A stretch of 48,414 nucleotides of DNA, from NCBI GenBank assembly GCA_025354985.1, contig JANXLU010000034.1, positions 1 through 48,414 of the forward strand, given 5' to 3'. Positions 31,435 to 40,478 of this stretch are shown here, piece by piece. Made by a program: the position numbers and the translations under genes. This DNA comes from Chloroflexota bacterium. GTDB lineage: Bacteria > Chloroflexota > Anaerolineae > J036 > Brachytrichaceae. Position 1 is the stretch's first letter. Each line of letters opens with the position of its first letter. The notes beneath the pieces are model-generated. The model worked only from the letters and a program-made list of their open reading frames with translations. It was not told the DNA's origin and did no database searches.

Positions 31435-32199
31435 ATGCGAAAAATTGGATTGCAACTCTATACTGTTCGAGAGTCACTCGTCAAAAACGCCGCCGAGACG
31501 CTGCACCAGGTGGCTCGTGCCGGATATTCCGGCGTGGAATTGTTTCAGCATTCTGGCGCCGCCGCCCCGGCCCTGCTGTTCCCCCATCTTGGCGCGCTTG
31601 GGCTGAAGGTCATTGGTGGGCACGTTACCATGGACACCGTGGCGGATTGGCAGACCATGACCAAAACAGCCGCAGAGTACGCCAAAAACGGCGCCAAGCA
31701 TCTTGCGCTGGCCTGGGTGGCGCCGGAACTTCGAGGTGGTGTGGCTGCCTGGACCAGCATCGCCCATACGTGCAACGAAGCCGGCAAAATCGCCAGGGAG
31801 CATGGATTGACGTTCTCATATCACAATCATGACTTTGAATTTACGAAGGTCGAGGATGGGCGCACGGGTCACCAGGTGCTCATGGATGAATCCGACCCGG
31901 CGCTGGTAAAGGCTGAGCTCGATCTATTTTGGGTGCAAAAGGCGGGCTTGGATGTGGTTGAGGTGCTCAAGCATCTTGGTAGCCGCGTTTCGGTCGTTCA
32001 TGTGAAAGACATGACCGGCGATGAAAAACACACCTTTGAGATCGTTGGCGATGGCATCATGGATTTTGACAAGATACTTCCGGTTGCCGAGCAGTTGGGC
32101 GCAGATTGGTTTATCGTTGAGCAGGACCTCTGTCCAAAGGGTGAAATTGAGAGCATTCGTGCTTCACACGAAAACATAGTCAAGCGACACTGGAACTAG
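31435..32199 (+). CDS. Sugar phosphate isomerase/epimerase family protein (xylose isomerase-like TIM barrel)
   Basis: A 254-aa AP-endonuclease-2/xylose-isomerase-like barrel. Characteristic blocks are IGLQLYTVRESL at the N-terminus, GYSGVELFQ near 31-39, YHNHDFEF near 130-137 and the metal-binding strands AELDLFWVQKAG, VVHVKDM (near 190) and WFIVEQD (near 228), each carrying an acidic or histidine ligand. The family isomerises or epimerises sugars and inositol derivatives; the substrate is not clear. The BtpA-like gene starts directly after its stop codon, so the two form an operon. Confidence 0.88.
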   Translation: MRKIGLQLYTVRESLVKNAAETLHQVARAGYSGVELFQHSGAAAPALLFPHLGALGLKVIGGHVTMDTVADWQTMTKTAAEYAKNGAKHLALAWVAPELRGGVAAWTSIAHTCNEAGKIAREHGLTFSYHNHDFEFTKVEDGRTGHQVLMDESDPALVKAELDLFWVQKAGLDVVEVLKHLGSRVSVVHVKDMTGDEKHTFEIVGDGIMDFDKILPVAEQLGADWFIVEQDLCPKGEIESIRASHENIVKRHWN

Positions 32200-33000
32200 A
32201 TGCCAACGCCGCCCCCCATCATCGCCGCAATCCACACATTGCCGTCGGTTGTGTCGCACAGAAAAGATTGCTATAGCACCGACCAGATCGTGCGGCACGC
32301 GGTTATGCATGCGCAGGTGGCGTTTGACGCGGGTGTGCGGGCTTGGTATGTGCAGGATACGCGGGATACGCCGCCGGGCCCGACCGTGTTGCCCGAGACG
32401 GTCGCATTGATGACCCTCGTGGGGGCGGCGTTGCGCAGGCGGTTCCCCGGGGTGCTCCAGGGAATAAGCCTGATGGGGCACGGTGCGCGGGCCCCGCTCG
32501 CGATAGCGCATGCAGTGGGCGCCCAGTTTGTGCGTTTGAAAGTGTACGTGGGCGCCATGATGAAGATGGAGGGCCTGCTCACAGGTTGTGCATACGATGC
32601 GCTTGAGACGCGCCGGTCACTGGGCGCCGGAGACATTCAAATCTTTGCAGACATCTATGACCGGGTTGGCGAGCCGGTGGCGCCATTGCCGCTGGCCGAA
32701 GCGTGCCGTCAGGCCGTGGAGTTTGGTCACGCCGATGGATTGGTGATCACCGGCAAGAGCGTCGATCACACGATGGCCATGCTGGATGAGGCAAAAGCCG
32801 CCGCGCAAGGAGCACCTCTCTTGGTTGGGGGTGGCGCCACGGTGGACAACGCCGCTGCATTTCTGGCCAGGGCACAACATTTGGTGGTTCATGGCGCGTT
32901 TGCCGCCCATAAGCCATATGTGATGGTGGACGACTTGCCGCTGGAGTGGGACGGCACGAAGATCGCGGCAATGGTGGTTGCGGCAGGGGATCGCGCATAG
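32200..33000 (+). CDS. BtpA/SgcQ-family TIM-barrel protein
   Basis: A 266-aa protein of the BtpA family, originally linked to photosystem I biogenesis in cyanobacteria and found in many non-photosynthetic bacteria next to sugar genes (SgcQ). Recognisable parts are IAAIHTLPS at the start, the GLLTGCAYDALETRRSLGA segment, IQIFADIYDRVGEPVAPLPL near 147-166 (normally ADVxxKH), HADGLVITG near 178 and LVGGGATVDNAAAFL near 208. The ATG follows the isomerase TAG with no gap, and a joint carbohydrate-related role is plausible. The true activity of the family is unknown. Confidence 0.82.
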   Translation: MPTPPPIIAAIHTLPSVVSHRKDCYSTDQIVRHAVMHAQVAFDAGVRAWYVQDTRDTPPGPTVLPETVALMTLVGAALRRRFPGVLQGISLMGHGARAPLAIAHAVGAQFVRLKVYVGAMMKMEGLLTGCAYDALETRRSLGAGDIQIFADIYDRVGEPVAPLPLAEACRQAVEFGHADGLVITGKSVDHTMAMLDEAKAAAQGAPLLVGGGATVDNAAAFLARAQHLVVHGAFAAHKPYVMVDDLPLEWDGTKIAAMVVAAGDRA

Positions 33001-33013
33001 GCGAACCGCCTGA

Positions 33014-33019
33014 GATAAT
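33014..33019 (+). promoter_or_regulatory. -10 box GATAAT (extended, TGA) for scpA
   Basis: TGA plus GATAAT lies 14 nt upstream of ATG 33034. An earlier in-frame TTG at 33019 overlaps the box and cannot be the start of a transcript made from it. Confidence 0.5.
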
Positions 33020-33033
33020 TGCCTCCGAACCAC

Positions 33034-33924
33034 ATGCCCGAAGATGAAGACGTGACGCCCGACGACGCACCACAGGAAAGTGAGACCATCGCGACGGAGC
33101 TGCATCAGGGAACCGTGCAGGCCTTTACGTTGCACCTGCCCGAGTTTGAGGGGCCGCTCGATGTGCTGCTGAGGTTGATCGAGGAGCAGCAACTGGAGAT
33201 CACCGCCATCAGCGTGGCCTCGGTGGCGGATCAGTTTATCGCGCACCTAAACAACCTGGTGGCGCGCGACCCGCACACCATGAGTAACTTTGTTCAGGTG
33301 GCGGCGCGCCTGATATTGCTCAAAAGCCGGGCATTGCTGCCTCAGGTACAGAATCAGCTTGAGCTGCAGATCAGCGAGACCGATGAAGAGGATTTGGTGG
33401 CGCAGCTCAAGGCTTATCAACTGTATAAGCGGGCGGCGCAGCAGTTGCACAGGCGCGAGCAGCTAAATCTGCACAGCTATCCGGTTTCACCACCACCCAT
33501 CAGCAAACCGACCAGCCGCACACTGCCATTGGACAACGTCACGATCGACGTGCTGGCGCGGGCGATGCAGCGGGTGGTGGATCGACTGTTGCCGCCGCCA
33601 AACGCGGACTACATGGTCAGCCGGCTTCCCTTTACCGTGCACGATTGCATCGACCGGATTCGCGATCGCGTTCGGATCAACAATCGGGTGGCATTTACCG
33701 AAATACTGTTTGGTGTGGACACACGGCAGGAAGTCGTCATCATGTTGCTGGCACTGCTTGAGCTGCTTAAACGCTTCGCCGTCCGCGCCTCACAGGACGC
33801 GATGTTTGGCGAGATTTATATCGAAGCCGAGACCGAGCACATGTTGCAGGAAGCCATCCCCTTGGAGGAACAATTGTTTGTCGGCGTCGAGAATGCGGAG
33901 TCACGCGAACGTGGGCCAGAATGA
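33034..33924 (+). CDS. scpA: ScpA, segregation and condensation protein A (kleisin)
   Basis: ScpA bridges the SMC dimer with ScpB in the bacterial condensin. From ATG 33034 it has 296 aa. An acidic tail (about 1-25) precedes the kleisin N-terminal domain with the hallmark LPEFEGPLDVLLRLIEEQQLEI, then VASVADQFIAHL, FVQVAARLILLKSRALLP, QLKAYQLYKRAAQQL and a proline-rich linker. The C-terminal winged helix contains VAFTEILFGVDTRQEVVIMLLALLELLK. scpB and smc are not in the window. The stop overlaps the exchanger gene by ATGA. Confidence 0.94.
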   Translation: MPEDEDVTPDDAPQESETIATELHQGTVQAFTLHLPEFEGPLDVLLRLIEEQQLEITAISVASVADQFIAHLNNLVARDPHTMSNFVQVAARLILLKSRALLPQVQNQLELQISETDEEDLVAQLKAYQLYKRAAQQLHRREQLNLHSYPVSPPPISKPTSRTLPLDNVTIDVLARAMQRVVDRLLPPPNADYMVSRLPFTVHDCIDRIRDRVRINNRVAFTEILFGVDTRQEVVIMLLALLELLKRFAVRASQDAMFGEIYIEAETEHMLQEAIPLEEQLFVGVENAESRERGPE

Positions 33925-35027
33925 AAGACTGCATGAAAGACGTCATGAAGGTGGTTGCCGGGCCGTTGAACCTGCTGCTCATATTTATTCCGGTGGCGTT
34001 GGCGGCCGAATTATTGCATTGGTCGCCCGCGGTTATTTTTGTCACGGCGGCTCTCGCAGTGGTGCCGCTAAGCGGCATTTTGGGTGACGCAACGGAAGAG
34101 CTGTCCGTGCGTGCTGGCGAGCGTGCCGGGGCACTGATCAACGCCACGCTGGGCAACGCGGCCGAGCTGATCATCACCGTGCTGGCGCTGCGTGAAGGCC
34201 TGTTTGAACTGGTTCGGGCCAGCATCGTGGGCAGCATCATTGGGAATCTTCTGCTCGTGTGCGGTGCGAGCTTGTTGCTTGGCGGGTTAAAAAATGGGAC
34301 CCAGAAATTTAACAAGAGCGATGCCAGCATGAACGCCACGCTTATGCTGGTCGCGGCAGTGGTGCTGGCGGTGCCATCGCTATTCGCGGTGGCGATTGAG
34401 CCCAATCACGCAAACGTTTCCTCGCTCAGCCTGATCACGGCGGGGGTGATCATCGTTCTGTATATATTGAACTTGATTTATGGGTTTCAGAACAACCCGA
34501 CGGCCACCGCGCACGCCGACCCGGGGCAGATTCCCGTGACCCACACCCCTCGATTGTCCACCCGAACGGCGCTGCTTGTGCTGGGGATCACGACAGTGTT
34601 GATCGCGGCGATGTCCGAGATTTTAGTCGGCGCGGTGGAGCCGATGGTGAGCCAGATTGGCATCAGCGAGTTTTTTGTAGGCATCATTCTGGTGCCGATT
34701 ATTGGGAACGTGGCCGAGCACGTGGTGGCGGTGGATGTGGCGCTCAAAAACAAAATGGACCTGGCCATGGGGATCGCAGTGGGATCAAGCCTGCAGATTG
34801 CGCTGTTTGTAGCGCCGTTGCTGGTTTTCATAAGCACGTTGTTTGGCAACGTGCTTCCGCTTGAGTTCAATTCCTTTGAACTGGTCGCCCTGATCGTAAC
34901 CAGTATTGTGAGCGCGCAAGTTTCGTCCGACGGCGAGACCAACTGGCTGGAGGGCGCACTGCTGCTTGGACTGTACGCGATTCTCGCCGTGGCGTTTTTC
35001 TTTCTGCCTGTGGCGCTGGTGAAATAA
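33921..35027 (+). CDS. Calcium/proton antiporter (CaCA family, CAX/ChaA type)
   Basis: A 368-aa integral membrane exchanger that uses the proton gradient to expel calcium or related cations. The two inverted repeats each carry the ion-binding signature: INATLGNAAELIITVLAL near residue 75 and LVPIIGNVAEHVVAVDVAL near 255. About eleven hydrophobic helices are visible, with a polar loop at about 190-215. It follows scpA with a 4-nt overlap, and the transcript should end at the palindromic terminator just after the stop. Confidence 0.93.
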   Translation: MKDCMKDVMKVVAGPLNLLLIFIPVALAAELLHWSPAVIFVTAALAVVPLSGILGDATEELSVRAGERAGALINATLGNAAELIITVLALREGLFELVRASIVGSIIGNLLLVCGASLLLGGLKNGTQKFNKSDASMNATLMLVAAVVLAVPSLFAVAIEPNHANVSSLSLITAGVIIVLYILNLIYGFQNNPTATAHADPGQIPVTHTPRLSTRTALLVLGITTVLIAAMSEILVGAVEPMVSQIGISEFFVGIILVPIIGNVAEHVVAVDVALKNKMDLAMGIAVGSSLQIALFVAPLLVFISTLFGNVLPLEFNSFELVALIVTSIVSAQVSSDGETNWLEGALLLGLYAILAVAFFFLPVALVK

Positions 35028-35029
35028 GA

Positions 35030-35071
35030 AAAAAATAGTGTGTGTGGCCATGGCCACACACACTATTTTTT
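35030..35071. terminator. Perfect 42-bp palindrome, bidirectional intrinsic terminator
   Basis: A 21-bp inverted repeat with no spacer, centred at CCATGG (35050/35051), has A-run and T-run ends. On either strand it gives a GC-rich stem followed by U6. It separates the converging cation exchanger and ABC exporter genes. Confidence 0.93.
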
Positions 35072-35080
35072 AGCTGTGGT

Positions 35081-36916
35081 TCAAGCCGCTACCGGGACAT
35101 TCCACTCCACGACTTGGCGGAACTGGCGGCGATAGAGATCGGCATACAGACCATTTTGGGCGAGCAGCACGTCATGTTTGCCCCGCTCGACAATTTCACC
35201 ATCTTTTAAAACGAGCACGAGATCCGCATCCCGGATGGTGCTGAGCCGGTGGGCGATGACGAAGCTCGTGCGGCCCTTTAGCAGCCGGTTGAGCGCCTTC
35301 TGAATCAGGCTCTCGGTGTACGTATCCACGCTGCTCGTTGCCTCGTCCAGAATCAGGATGCGCGGATTGGCCAACACCGCGCGGGCGATTCCAAGGAGCT
35401 GGCGTTGCCCCTGGGACAAACCGCCACCGCGTTCTCCAAGCACGGTCTTATATCCCGCCTTCAGGCGGGCAATAAACTCATGCGCATCGGCCGCTTGAGC
35501 TGCGGCCTCTACCTCGGCATCGGTTGCTGCCAGCCGGCCATAGCGGATGTTGTCGGCGATCGTGCCGGCAAACAGAAAGCTGTCTTGTGGCACAGAGCCG
35601 GTTTGGGCACGCAGGCTGTCCCGGGTATAGCCGCGCACATCGCGTCCATCAATGGATATTGTGCCGGTGGTGGGTTCATAGAAACGGCTGAGCAAATTGA
35701 TGATGGTGGTCTTGCCCGCGCCGGTTGGGCCCACGATCGCCACGGTTTGACCGGGCTCGACCGAAAAGGTCACATGCTTGAGAATGGGCTTCGCCGGATC
35801 GTAGGCAAAGGAGACATCATCAAACTTTACCGTTCCCTGGACGGGCGGGAGCTGCGCCGTGGTGCTGGCATCCACTTCGTTGGGTCCGTCAACAAGGTCA
35901 AAGATGCGCTCGGCGCCGGCCAGCGAGGATTGCGCCTGGGTATAGACCGTGCTGAGCTGTTGCAGCGGACGGAACATGGTTTGCACATAGGCCAGAAAGG
36001 CGACCACCGTCCCGATGCCAAATTGCCCCTGTACAACCAACAACCCACCCACACCGGCGACAATCGCAATTGCCACCACGCTGAGCACATCTACCAAGGG
36101 CGCAAAGGCGCTTGTAATCAGGGTGGCTGCCATGTTGGCGTTGCGATTGGCGGCGTTGCGATCTGCAAAGCGACGTTGGTTCTCACCGGTTCGGTTAAAG
36201 GCCTGCGCCACTTTTACGCCGGCGATTTCCTCCTGCAGCTCACTGCTGACGTTTCCAATCGTGACCCGGGTTTTGCGATAGGCTTTGCGGGCCTGAGCGC
36301 TAAAGTAATTGGTCGTGATAATCAGCACCGGGATGACGGTAAAACTCAATATCGCAAGCAACCAGCTTTGGATGAGCATGGCGATGAGCACGCCCACCAG
36401 CGCGAACAATCCACCCAGCACCTGGGCCAACCCCTGGCTGAGGAATTGATTGATCGTATCGGTGTCGTTGACAAGGCGGCTCATGAGATCACCCACCGGG
36501 TTTTTGTCAAAATAGCTGATGGGCAAACGCTGCACCTTGGCGAAAATATCACGGCGCAATGCCAGCAGCGTCTTTTGCGTGACCACGCTCATGGCCACGA
36601 TCTGGTAGCGCCCGGTCAGGAACGAAGCGATGAATATCACCAGCACGATCGCCATGTTGCGCACGACGCCGGCGGTGTTGGCCGCAATGTCACCGCCCGG
36701 CTTTATATATTGATCGATGGTTCGCCCGATAATGAAGGGCCAAAGTGCCTGGGTGATGGCATTGCCAATGATCAGAGCAAATACGATCAACAGTTCGCGC
36801 TTGTATGGGCTGATATACGCCCACAATCGGCTGAGCGCAACATTTGTGTTTTTCGGTTTTTCGGCCTCGATCGTCATGGCCTGCTGGATCGAGCCGGGAG
36901 GGCCGCTGCGGTTCAT
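35081..36916 (-). CDS. ABC exporter, catalytically canonical half of a heterodimeric multidrug transporter
   Basis: A 611-aa half-transporter: six transmembrane helices in about residues 40-335, ATPase domain about 360-600. Walker A is GPTGAGKTT, signature LSQGQRQLLGIARA (Q for the second G of LSGGQ), Walker B ILILDEATSSVD with the catalytic glutamate, and the H-loop IAHRLST. With the upstream gene it should form a heterodimer like BmrCD, LmrCD or TM287/288, exporting drugs or lipids. The start has a strong Shine-Dalgarno (AAAGGAG) and overlaps the partner's stop by 4 nt. It is the last gene of the marR-ABC-ABC operon, ending at the palindromic terminator. Confidence 0.93.
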   Translation of the reverse strand: MNRSGPPGSIQQAMTIEAEKPKNTNVALSRLWAYISPYKRELLIVFALIIGNAITQALWPFIIGRTIDQYIKPGGDIAANTAGVVRNMAIVLVIFIASFLTGRYQIVAMSVVTQKTLLALRRDIFAKVQRLPISYFDKNPVGDLMSRLVNDTDTINQFLSQGLAQVLGGLFALVGVLIAMLIQSWLLAILSFTVIPVLIITTNYFSAQARKAYRKTRVTIGNVSSELQEEIAGVKVAQAFNRTGENQRRFADRNAANRNANMAATLITSAFAPLVDVLSVVAIAIVAGVGGLLVVQGQFGIGTVVAFLAYVQTMFRPLQQLSTVYTQAQSSLAGAERIFDLVDGPNEVDASTTAQLPPVQGTVKFDDVSFAYDPAKPILKHVTFSVEPGQTVAIVGPTGAGKTTIINLLSRFYEPTTGTISIDGRDVRGYTRDSLRAQTGSVPQDSFLFAGTIADNIRYGRLAATDAEVEAAAQAADAHEFIARLKAGYKTVLGERGGGLSQGQRQLLGIARAVLANPRILILDEATSSVDTYTESLIQKALNRLLKGRTSFVIAHRLSTIRDADLVLVLKDGEIVERGKHDVLLAQNGLYADLYRRQFRQVVEWNVPVAA

Positions 36917-38757
36917 ATTGATTTCTCCTTTAGTGAAGGTGTTAACAGTGCCATTGGAGCCTGTTGAGTCTGCGGGGTTTGCGGAACGGATGAACTTGTC
37001 GGAATTACAACGGGGGCGGGTGGTTGCGAATCAGAGGCCCGCAGTTGGGAATCCAAAATCTCGCCATAGAGGTTGCTCGTGCGCAACAAGTCTTCATGCC
37101 GTCCCTGGCCAACCAGCTGGCCGTTGTCCAGCAACAGGATCAGATCGGCGTTCCGGACGGTGCTGATTCGCTGAGCGATGACAAAACTGGTGCGCCCTTT
37201 CATCAGCTCGTCCAGCGCCTGCTGAATTTGATACTCGGTTTCCGCGTCGACGCTTGAAGTGCTGTCGTCAAAAATCAAGATGCTGGGTTTGAGCAGTAGT
37301 GTGCGGGCAATGGCGATACGCTGCTTCTGACCACCGCTGAGTCCCACGCCGCGCTCGCCCACCAGGGTTTTGTAACCCTCGGGCATGGCCATGATGAAAT
37401 CATGCGCCTGGGCGGCCTGCGCGGCGGCGATCACCTCTTCGTCGGTGGCGTCCTGCTTGCCATAGGCGATGTTGGCGCGAATGCTCCCGCTAAACAAGAT
37501 GGTGTCCTGGAGCACAATACCAATGGCCGCACGGAGCGAATCCAGCGTCACATCGCGCACATCCACGCCATCGATCAGCACCTGACCGGACTTGGCATCG
37601 TAAAAGCGGGGAATCATGTTGATGATCGAGCTCTTGCCCGAGCCGGTTCGGCCCAGAATGGCCACTGATGTTCCGGGCTCGGCGACAAAGTTCACATCGC
37701 TCAGTGTGTTGCGATCGGCGCCCGCAAACTTGAACGTGATGTGCTTGAACTCCACGCGCCCCTGTACAGTCGGCAAGGCCTTGGCACCCGGTTTGTCACG
37801 CACCTCGTTTTCGGTATCCAGCACCTCAAAAATGCGGGTGGCGCTGACCTGCGCGCGCGAGATGCTGGCCGACAAAAAGCCAAACGCAAACACCGGTTGC
37901 AACAAGGCAAACAGATATTGATTAAATGCCACCAGGATTCCCAGGCTGAGGGTGTCGTTGATGACCTTGATGCCGCCCACCAGGATCACGGCCATTGTGG
38001 CGATATTGACCACCAGAAACATGGCTGGAAAGCTGATCGAAATTCGTTTGGATGCCTCGACGTTCACATCCGCCAGTTGTTTGTTTTCCTCGCCGTAGCG
38101 CTGGGTTTCATGGGTCTCGCGCGCAAAGGCCCGTACCACCCGGATGCCGGCCAGGTTCTCCTGCAACACCGTGTTCAGCTTGCCAAGCACAACTTGGGAG
38201 CGGGCGAACAACGGTTGCACCCGGGCAATAAAGAATCCAAGGATGAAGAAGATGATCGGAATGGCCGCGAGCTCGATGAGTGCCAGCTGCCAGTTCAACG
38301 TCACCAGGATGACAGCGGCGGCAATCAGCACGATCATGCTGCCGATCAACTGGAGCAGACCGCCCCCTATAAACTGCCTGAGCACATCCACGTCACTGGT
38401 GACGCGGGTCATCAGCTGACCAGTTTGTTGCTGGTCGTGATAGCTGGCGCTGAGCGTGGTGAGCTTGTTAAAAATTTGATTGCGCAGGTCAAAGGCCACG
38501 TTTTGAGAAATTTGCTCGGCCAGATACGTCTGCGCAAACGAGAACAGCGCACGCACCAGCGCAGCTCCCAGCAACAGCGCCACGCCGTAGCCGATCACAT
38601 CCAGCGCCTTTGGGGTGATGCCGGAATCGACGATATAGCCCTGAATGCGCGGGCTGACCAGTGACAGCACGTTGACAAGCACCATCGATACAAAGGCGCC
38701 GATGGTGATCCATAGTTGTGGTTTTAGATACGAGAGGGAACGGATGAGTGATTTCAT
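36913..38757 (-). CDS. ABC exporter, degenerate-site half of a heterodimeric multidrug transporter
   Basis: A 614-aa half-transporter with six N-terminal transmembrane helices and an ATPase domain at about 345-580. Walker A is GRTGSGKSS and the signature LSGGQKQRIAIART is intact. Walker B reads ILIFDDSTSSVD, so the catalytic glutamate is replaced by aspartate; the H-loop is IAQRIST, with Q in place of H. Both changes mark the degenerate ATP site seen in one subunit of heterodimeric exporters. The C-terminal 40 residues are a Pro/Gln/Ser-rich tail. ATG 38757 begins 2 nt after the marR stop codon, so translation is coupled. Confidence 0.93.
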   Translation of the reverse strand: MKSLIRSLSYLKPQLWITIGAFVSMVLVNVLSLVSPRIQGYIVDSGITPKALDVIGYGVALLLGAALVRALFSFAQTYLAEQISQNVAFDLRNQIFNKLTTLSASYHDQQQTGQLMTRVTSDVDVLRQFIGGGLLQLIGSMIVLIAAAVILVTLNWQLALIELAAIPIIFFILGFFIARVQPLFARSQVVLGKLNTVLQENLAGIRVVRAFARETHETQRYGEENKQLADVNVEASKRISISFPAMFLVVNIATMAVILVGGIKVINDTLSLGILVAFNQYLFALLQPVFAFGFLSASISRAQVSATRIFEVLDTENEVRDKPGAKALPTVQGRVEFKHITFKFAGADRNTLSDVNFVAEPGTSVAILGRTGSGKSSIINMIPRFYDAKSGQVLIDGVDVRDVTLDSLRAAIGIVLQDTILFSGSIRANIAYGKQDATDEEVIAAAQAAQAHDFIMAMPEGYKTLVGERGVGLSGGQKQRIAIARTLLLKPSILIFDDSTSSVDAETEYQIQQALDELMKGRTSFVIAQRISTVRNADLILLLDNGQLVGQGRHEDLLRTSNLYGEILDSQLRASDSQPPAPVVIPTSSSVPQTPQTQQAPMALLTPSLKEKSI

Positions 38758-38759
38758 GT

Positions 38760-39272
38760 CTATTTTCGATGCGCGGTTGGGTGTATGTGTGATTTGGGGT
38801 GGCTTGCGTGGCAGGTGCTAAAGACGCGCTGGAGCGCCTCAAAGGATTGCTCGGTGGCTATGCGCTCTGCGGGCGTGAGCCCAACAAGCACGGTGGCAAT
38901 GGCGTGGGTCATGCGTTCGCCTGCCTCGGCGAACTCGGCGTGCCCGGCTGGCGTGAGGTTTAGCACCACTTGACGCCGGTCAGTCGGGTTTTCGGTGCGC
39001 TCGACCCATCCCCGCTGAACCAATACATCAATGGAGCGCGAAAGGGTGGGTGCGGAGACGTGCCGACGGCCGATCAGGTCTTTGTAGGTGCAGGCGCCGT
39101 TTTGCAGTGCATGCAGGAGCATGTGATGATGCATGCGCTCCGGGTCGGCGGATGCACCGTCGGTGCTGGTCATGCGCAGCGCATGACCGATTGCCGGAAC
39201 CACCATGAGCAGACGCACGGCCAGCGCATACGTGGATGGTTCGGCTCTGGTTTTATTGTTGGCACTAATCAT
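38760..39272 (-). CDS. MarR-family transcriptional regulator, likely repressor of the ABC exporter operon
   Basis: A 170-aa winged-helix regulator. The recognition region is CTYKDLIGRRHVSAPTLSRSIDVLVQRGWVER, followed by the wing ENPTDRRQVVLNLTPAG typical of MarR proteins (D-R-R motif). MarR proteins release DNA when they bind drugs or oxidants, which fits its position as the first gene of an operon with two multidrug ABC exporter subunits. A 15-bp palindrome overlaps its own start codon, implying autoregulation. The DNA region 39273-39347 holds its promoter and the end of the convergent polysaccharide cluster. Confidence 0.93.
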   Translation of the reverse strand: MISANNKTRAEPSTYALAVRLLMVVPAIGHALRMTSTDGASADPERMHHHMLLHALQNGACTYKDLIGRRHVSAPTLSRSIDVLVQRGWVERTENPTDRRQVVLNLTPAGHAEFAEAGERMTHAIATVLVGLTPAERIATEQSFEALQRVFSTCHASHPKSHIHPTAHRK

Positions 39273-39285
39273 TAGCAGTGCTAAT
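39271..39285. promoter_or_regulatory. Candidate MarR operator overlapping the marR start
   Basis: ATTAGCAGTGCTAAT is a perfect 7-bp inverted repeat with a single central base. It covers the marR start codon and touches the TATAAT -10 box, the placement expected for autorepression. Confidence 0.65.
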
Positions 39286-39289
39286 TATA
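39284..39289 (-). promoter_or_regulatory. -10 box TATAAT for the marR-ABC-ABC operon
   Basis: A consensus TATAAT on the minus strand, 11 nt upstream of ATG 39272, partly overlapping the inverted repeat. Confidence 0.7.
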
Positions 39290-39347
39290 TTTGGTTGTGT
39301 GAAGAACTACTTAACGGTTGTGCTGGCCGTTTGGTCAGGGCGACGTG

Positions 39348-40472
39348 TCAGCCGGCGGCGACAGCTTCATACACGGCCGCGAGACGGTCGATCATCAATT
39401 CCCTGGTGAAATTCGTTCGCACGCGCTGGCGTGCGGCGGAGCCAAAGCGGGCGCGCAACGCGGAATCGGAGTGCAGCCGCAGCGCTGCAGCCGCGAGTTC
39501 GCCGGGCGCCTGGGGTGGCACGACCAAGCCGGTCACTTCGTGCTGGTTGATCCAGGACGTCGCGGTGCCCACTTCGGTCGACAGAATGGGCAGGCCGCAC
39601 GCCATGGCTTCCAGGATTGCGATGCCAAAGGCCTCGGCGCGCGAGTTGGCGGGGATGGCGTAGCAGTCACCGGCGGAGTAGAACGCCGTCAGGTCAGCCG
39701 CGCTCACATCACCGGCAAAGATCACCCGGTTTGCCACCCCCAGCTGCTGCGCCAGTGCTTGCCAGTCGGCCAGCATGGGGCCGAGCCCGCCAATGAGCGC
39801 GACGCAATCATCGGGTAGTGCGGGCAGGGCGCGAATCAGGTCATCCAGACCCTTGTAATACCGCAGGCGCCCCAGGCTCAGTAGGACGAACTTGTCAGAC
39901 ACCTTGAATTTTTCGCGTACGCGCAGCCGACCTTCAGGGTCTGGTGCGAACATTGCGGGGTCTATGCCAAAAGGAATGGCGGTGCACTTGCCGGCATACG
40001 GCGAGATCCATGGTGACGTGTGCATGTAGGCATCACTCGTGGGAATTATGTGGTCAGCACGTGCCACGACGCGTCGCAGCAACGGCCCGTATATCCGCAG
40101 CAACGATTTTTGGCGAACCACATCGCTGTGCCAGTGGAGCACCGTGTACCGGGCTTTGCCACCCCACATGTTCAGCGCTTCGCCCGGCGGAAACGGCACA
40201 TGTACATGGGCGATATCCGCCCCCTGGGTGAGGCGGGCGAGCCATGCCGGCATGGCCAGGCTGAGTGGAGTGGATTGAACACTAATCTGTCGGCCAGTCC
40301 GAATGACATGCACGCCATTTTCGATGTTTTCAGTGGTGTGCGCATCCAGCGCAGTCACCAACACCGAAACGTCATGACCCCGCGCTGCAAACGCTTCGGC
40401 GAACCATTGAACGCAATTCTCGATACCGCCCAAAACGGGTGGATAGTCCTTATAGATGTGAACAATGTACAT
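39348..40472 (-). CDS. Glycosyltransferase family 4 protein
   Basis: A GT-B fold retaining glycosyltransferase of 374 aa that adds a sugar from a nucleotide donor to a polysaccharide or lipid-linked acceptor. The N-terminal domain begins IVHIYKDYPPVLGGIENCV, the typical opening of GT4 with the G-G-x-E loop. The C-terminal Glycos_transf_1 domain has LLSLGRLRYYKGLDDLIRAL and the donor-site E-x7-E motif in SRAEAFGIAILEAMACGLPIL. The donor and acceptor are unknown. It is the last gene of a leftward series with the GT at 40479, 6 nt upstream. Confidence 0.93.
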   Translation of the reverse strand: MYIVHIYKDYPPVLGGIENCVQWFAEAFAARGHDVSVLVTALDAHTTENIENGVHVIRTGRQISVQSTPLSLAMPAWLARLTQGADIAHVHVPFPPGEALNMWGGKARYTVLHWHSDVVRQKSLLRIYGPLLRRVVARADHIIPTSDAYMHTSPWISPYAGKCTAIPFGIDPAMFAPDPEGRLRVREKFKVSDKFVLLSLGRLRYYKGLDDLIRALPALPDDCVALIGGLGPMLADWQALAQQLGVANRVIFAGDVSAADLTAFYSAGDCYAIPANSRAEAFGIAILEAMACGLPILSTEVGTATSWINQHEVTGLVVPPQAPGELAAAALRLHSDSALRARFGSAARQRVRTNFTRELMIDRLAAVYEAVAAG

Positions 40473-40478
40473 AACTGG

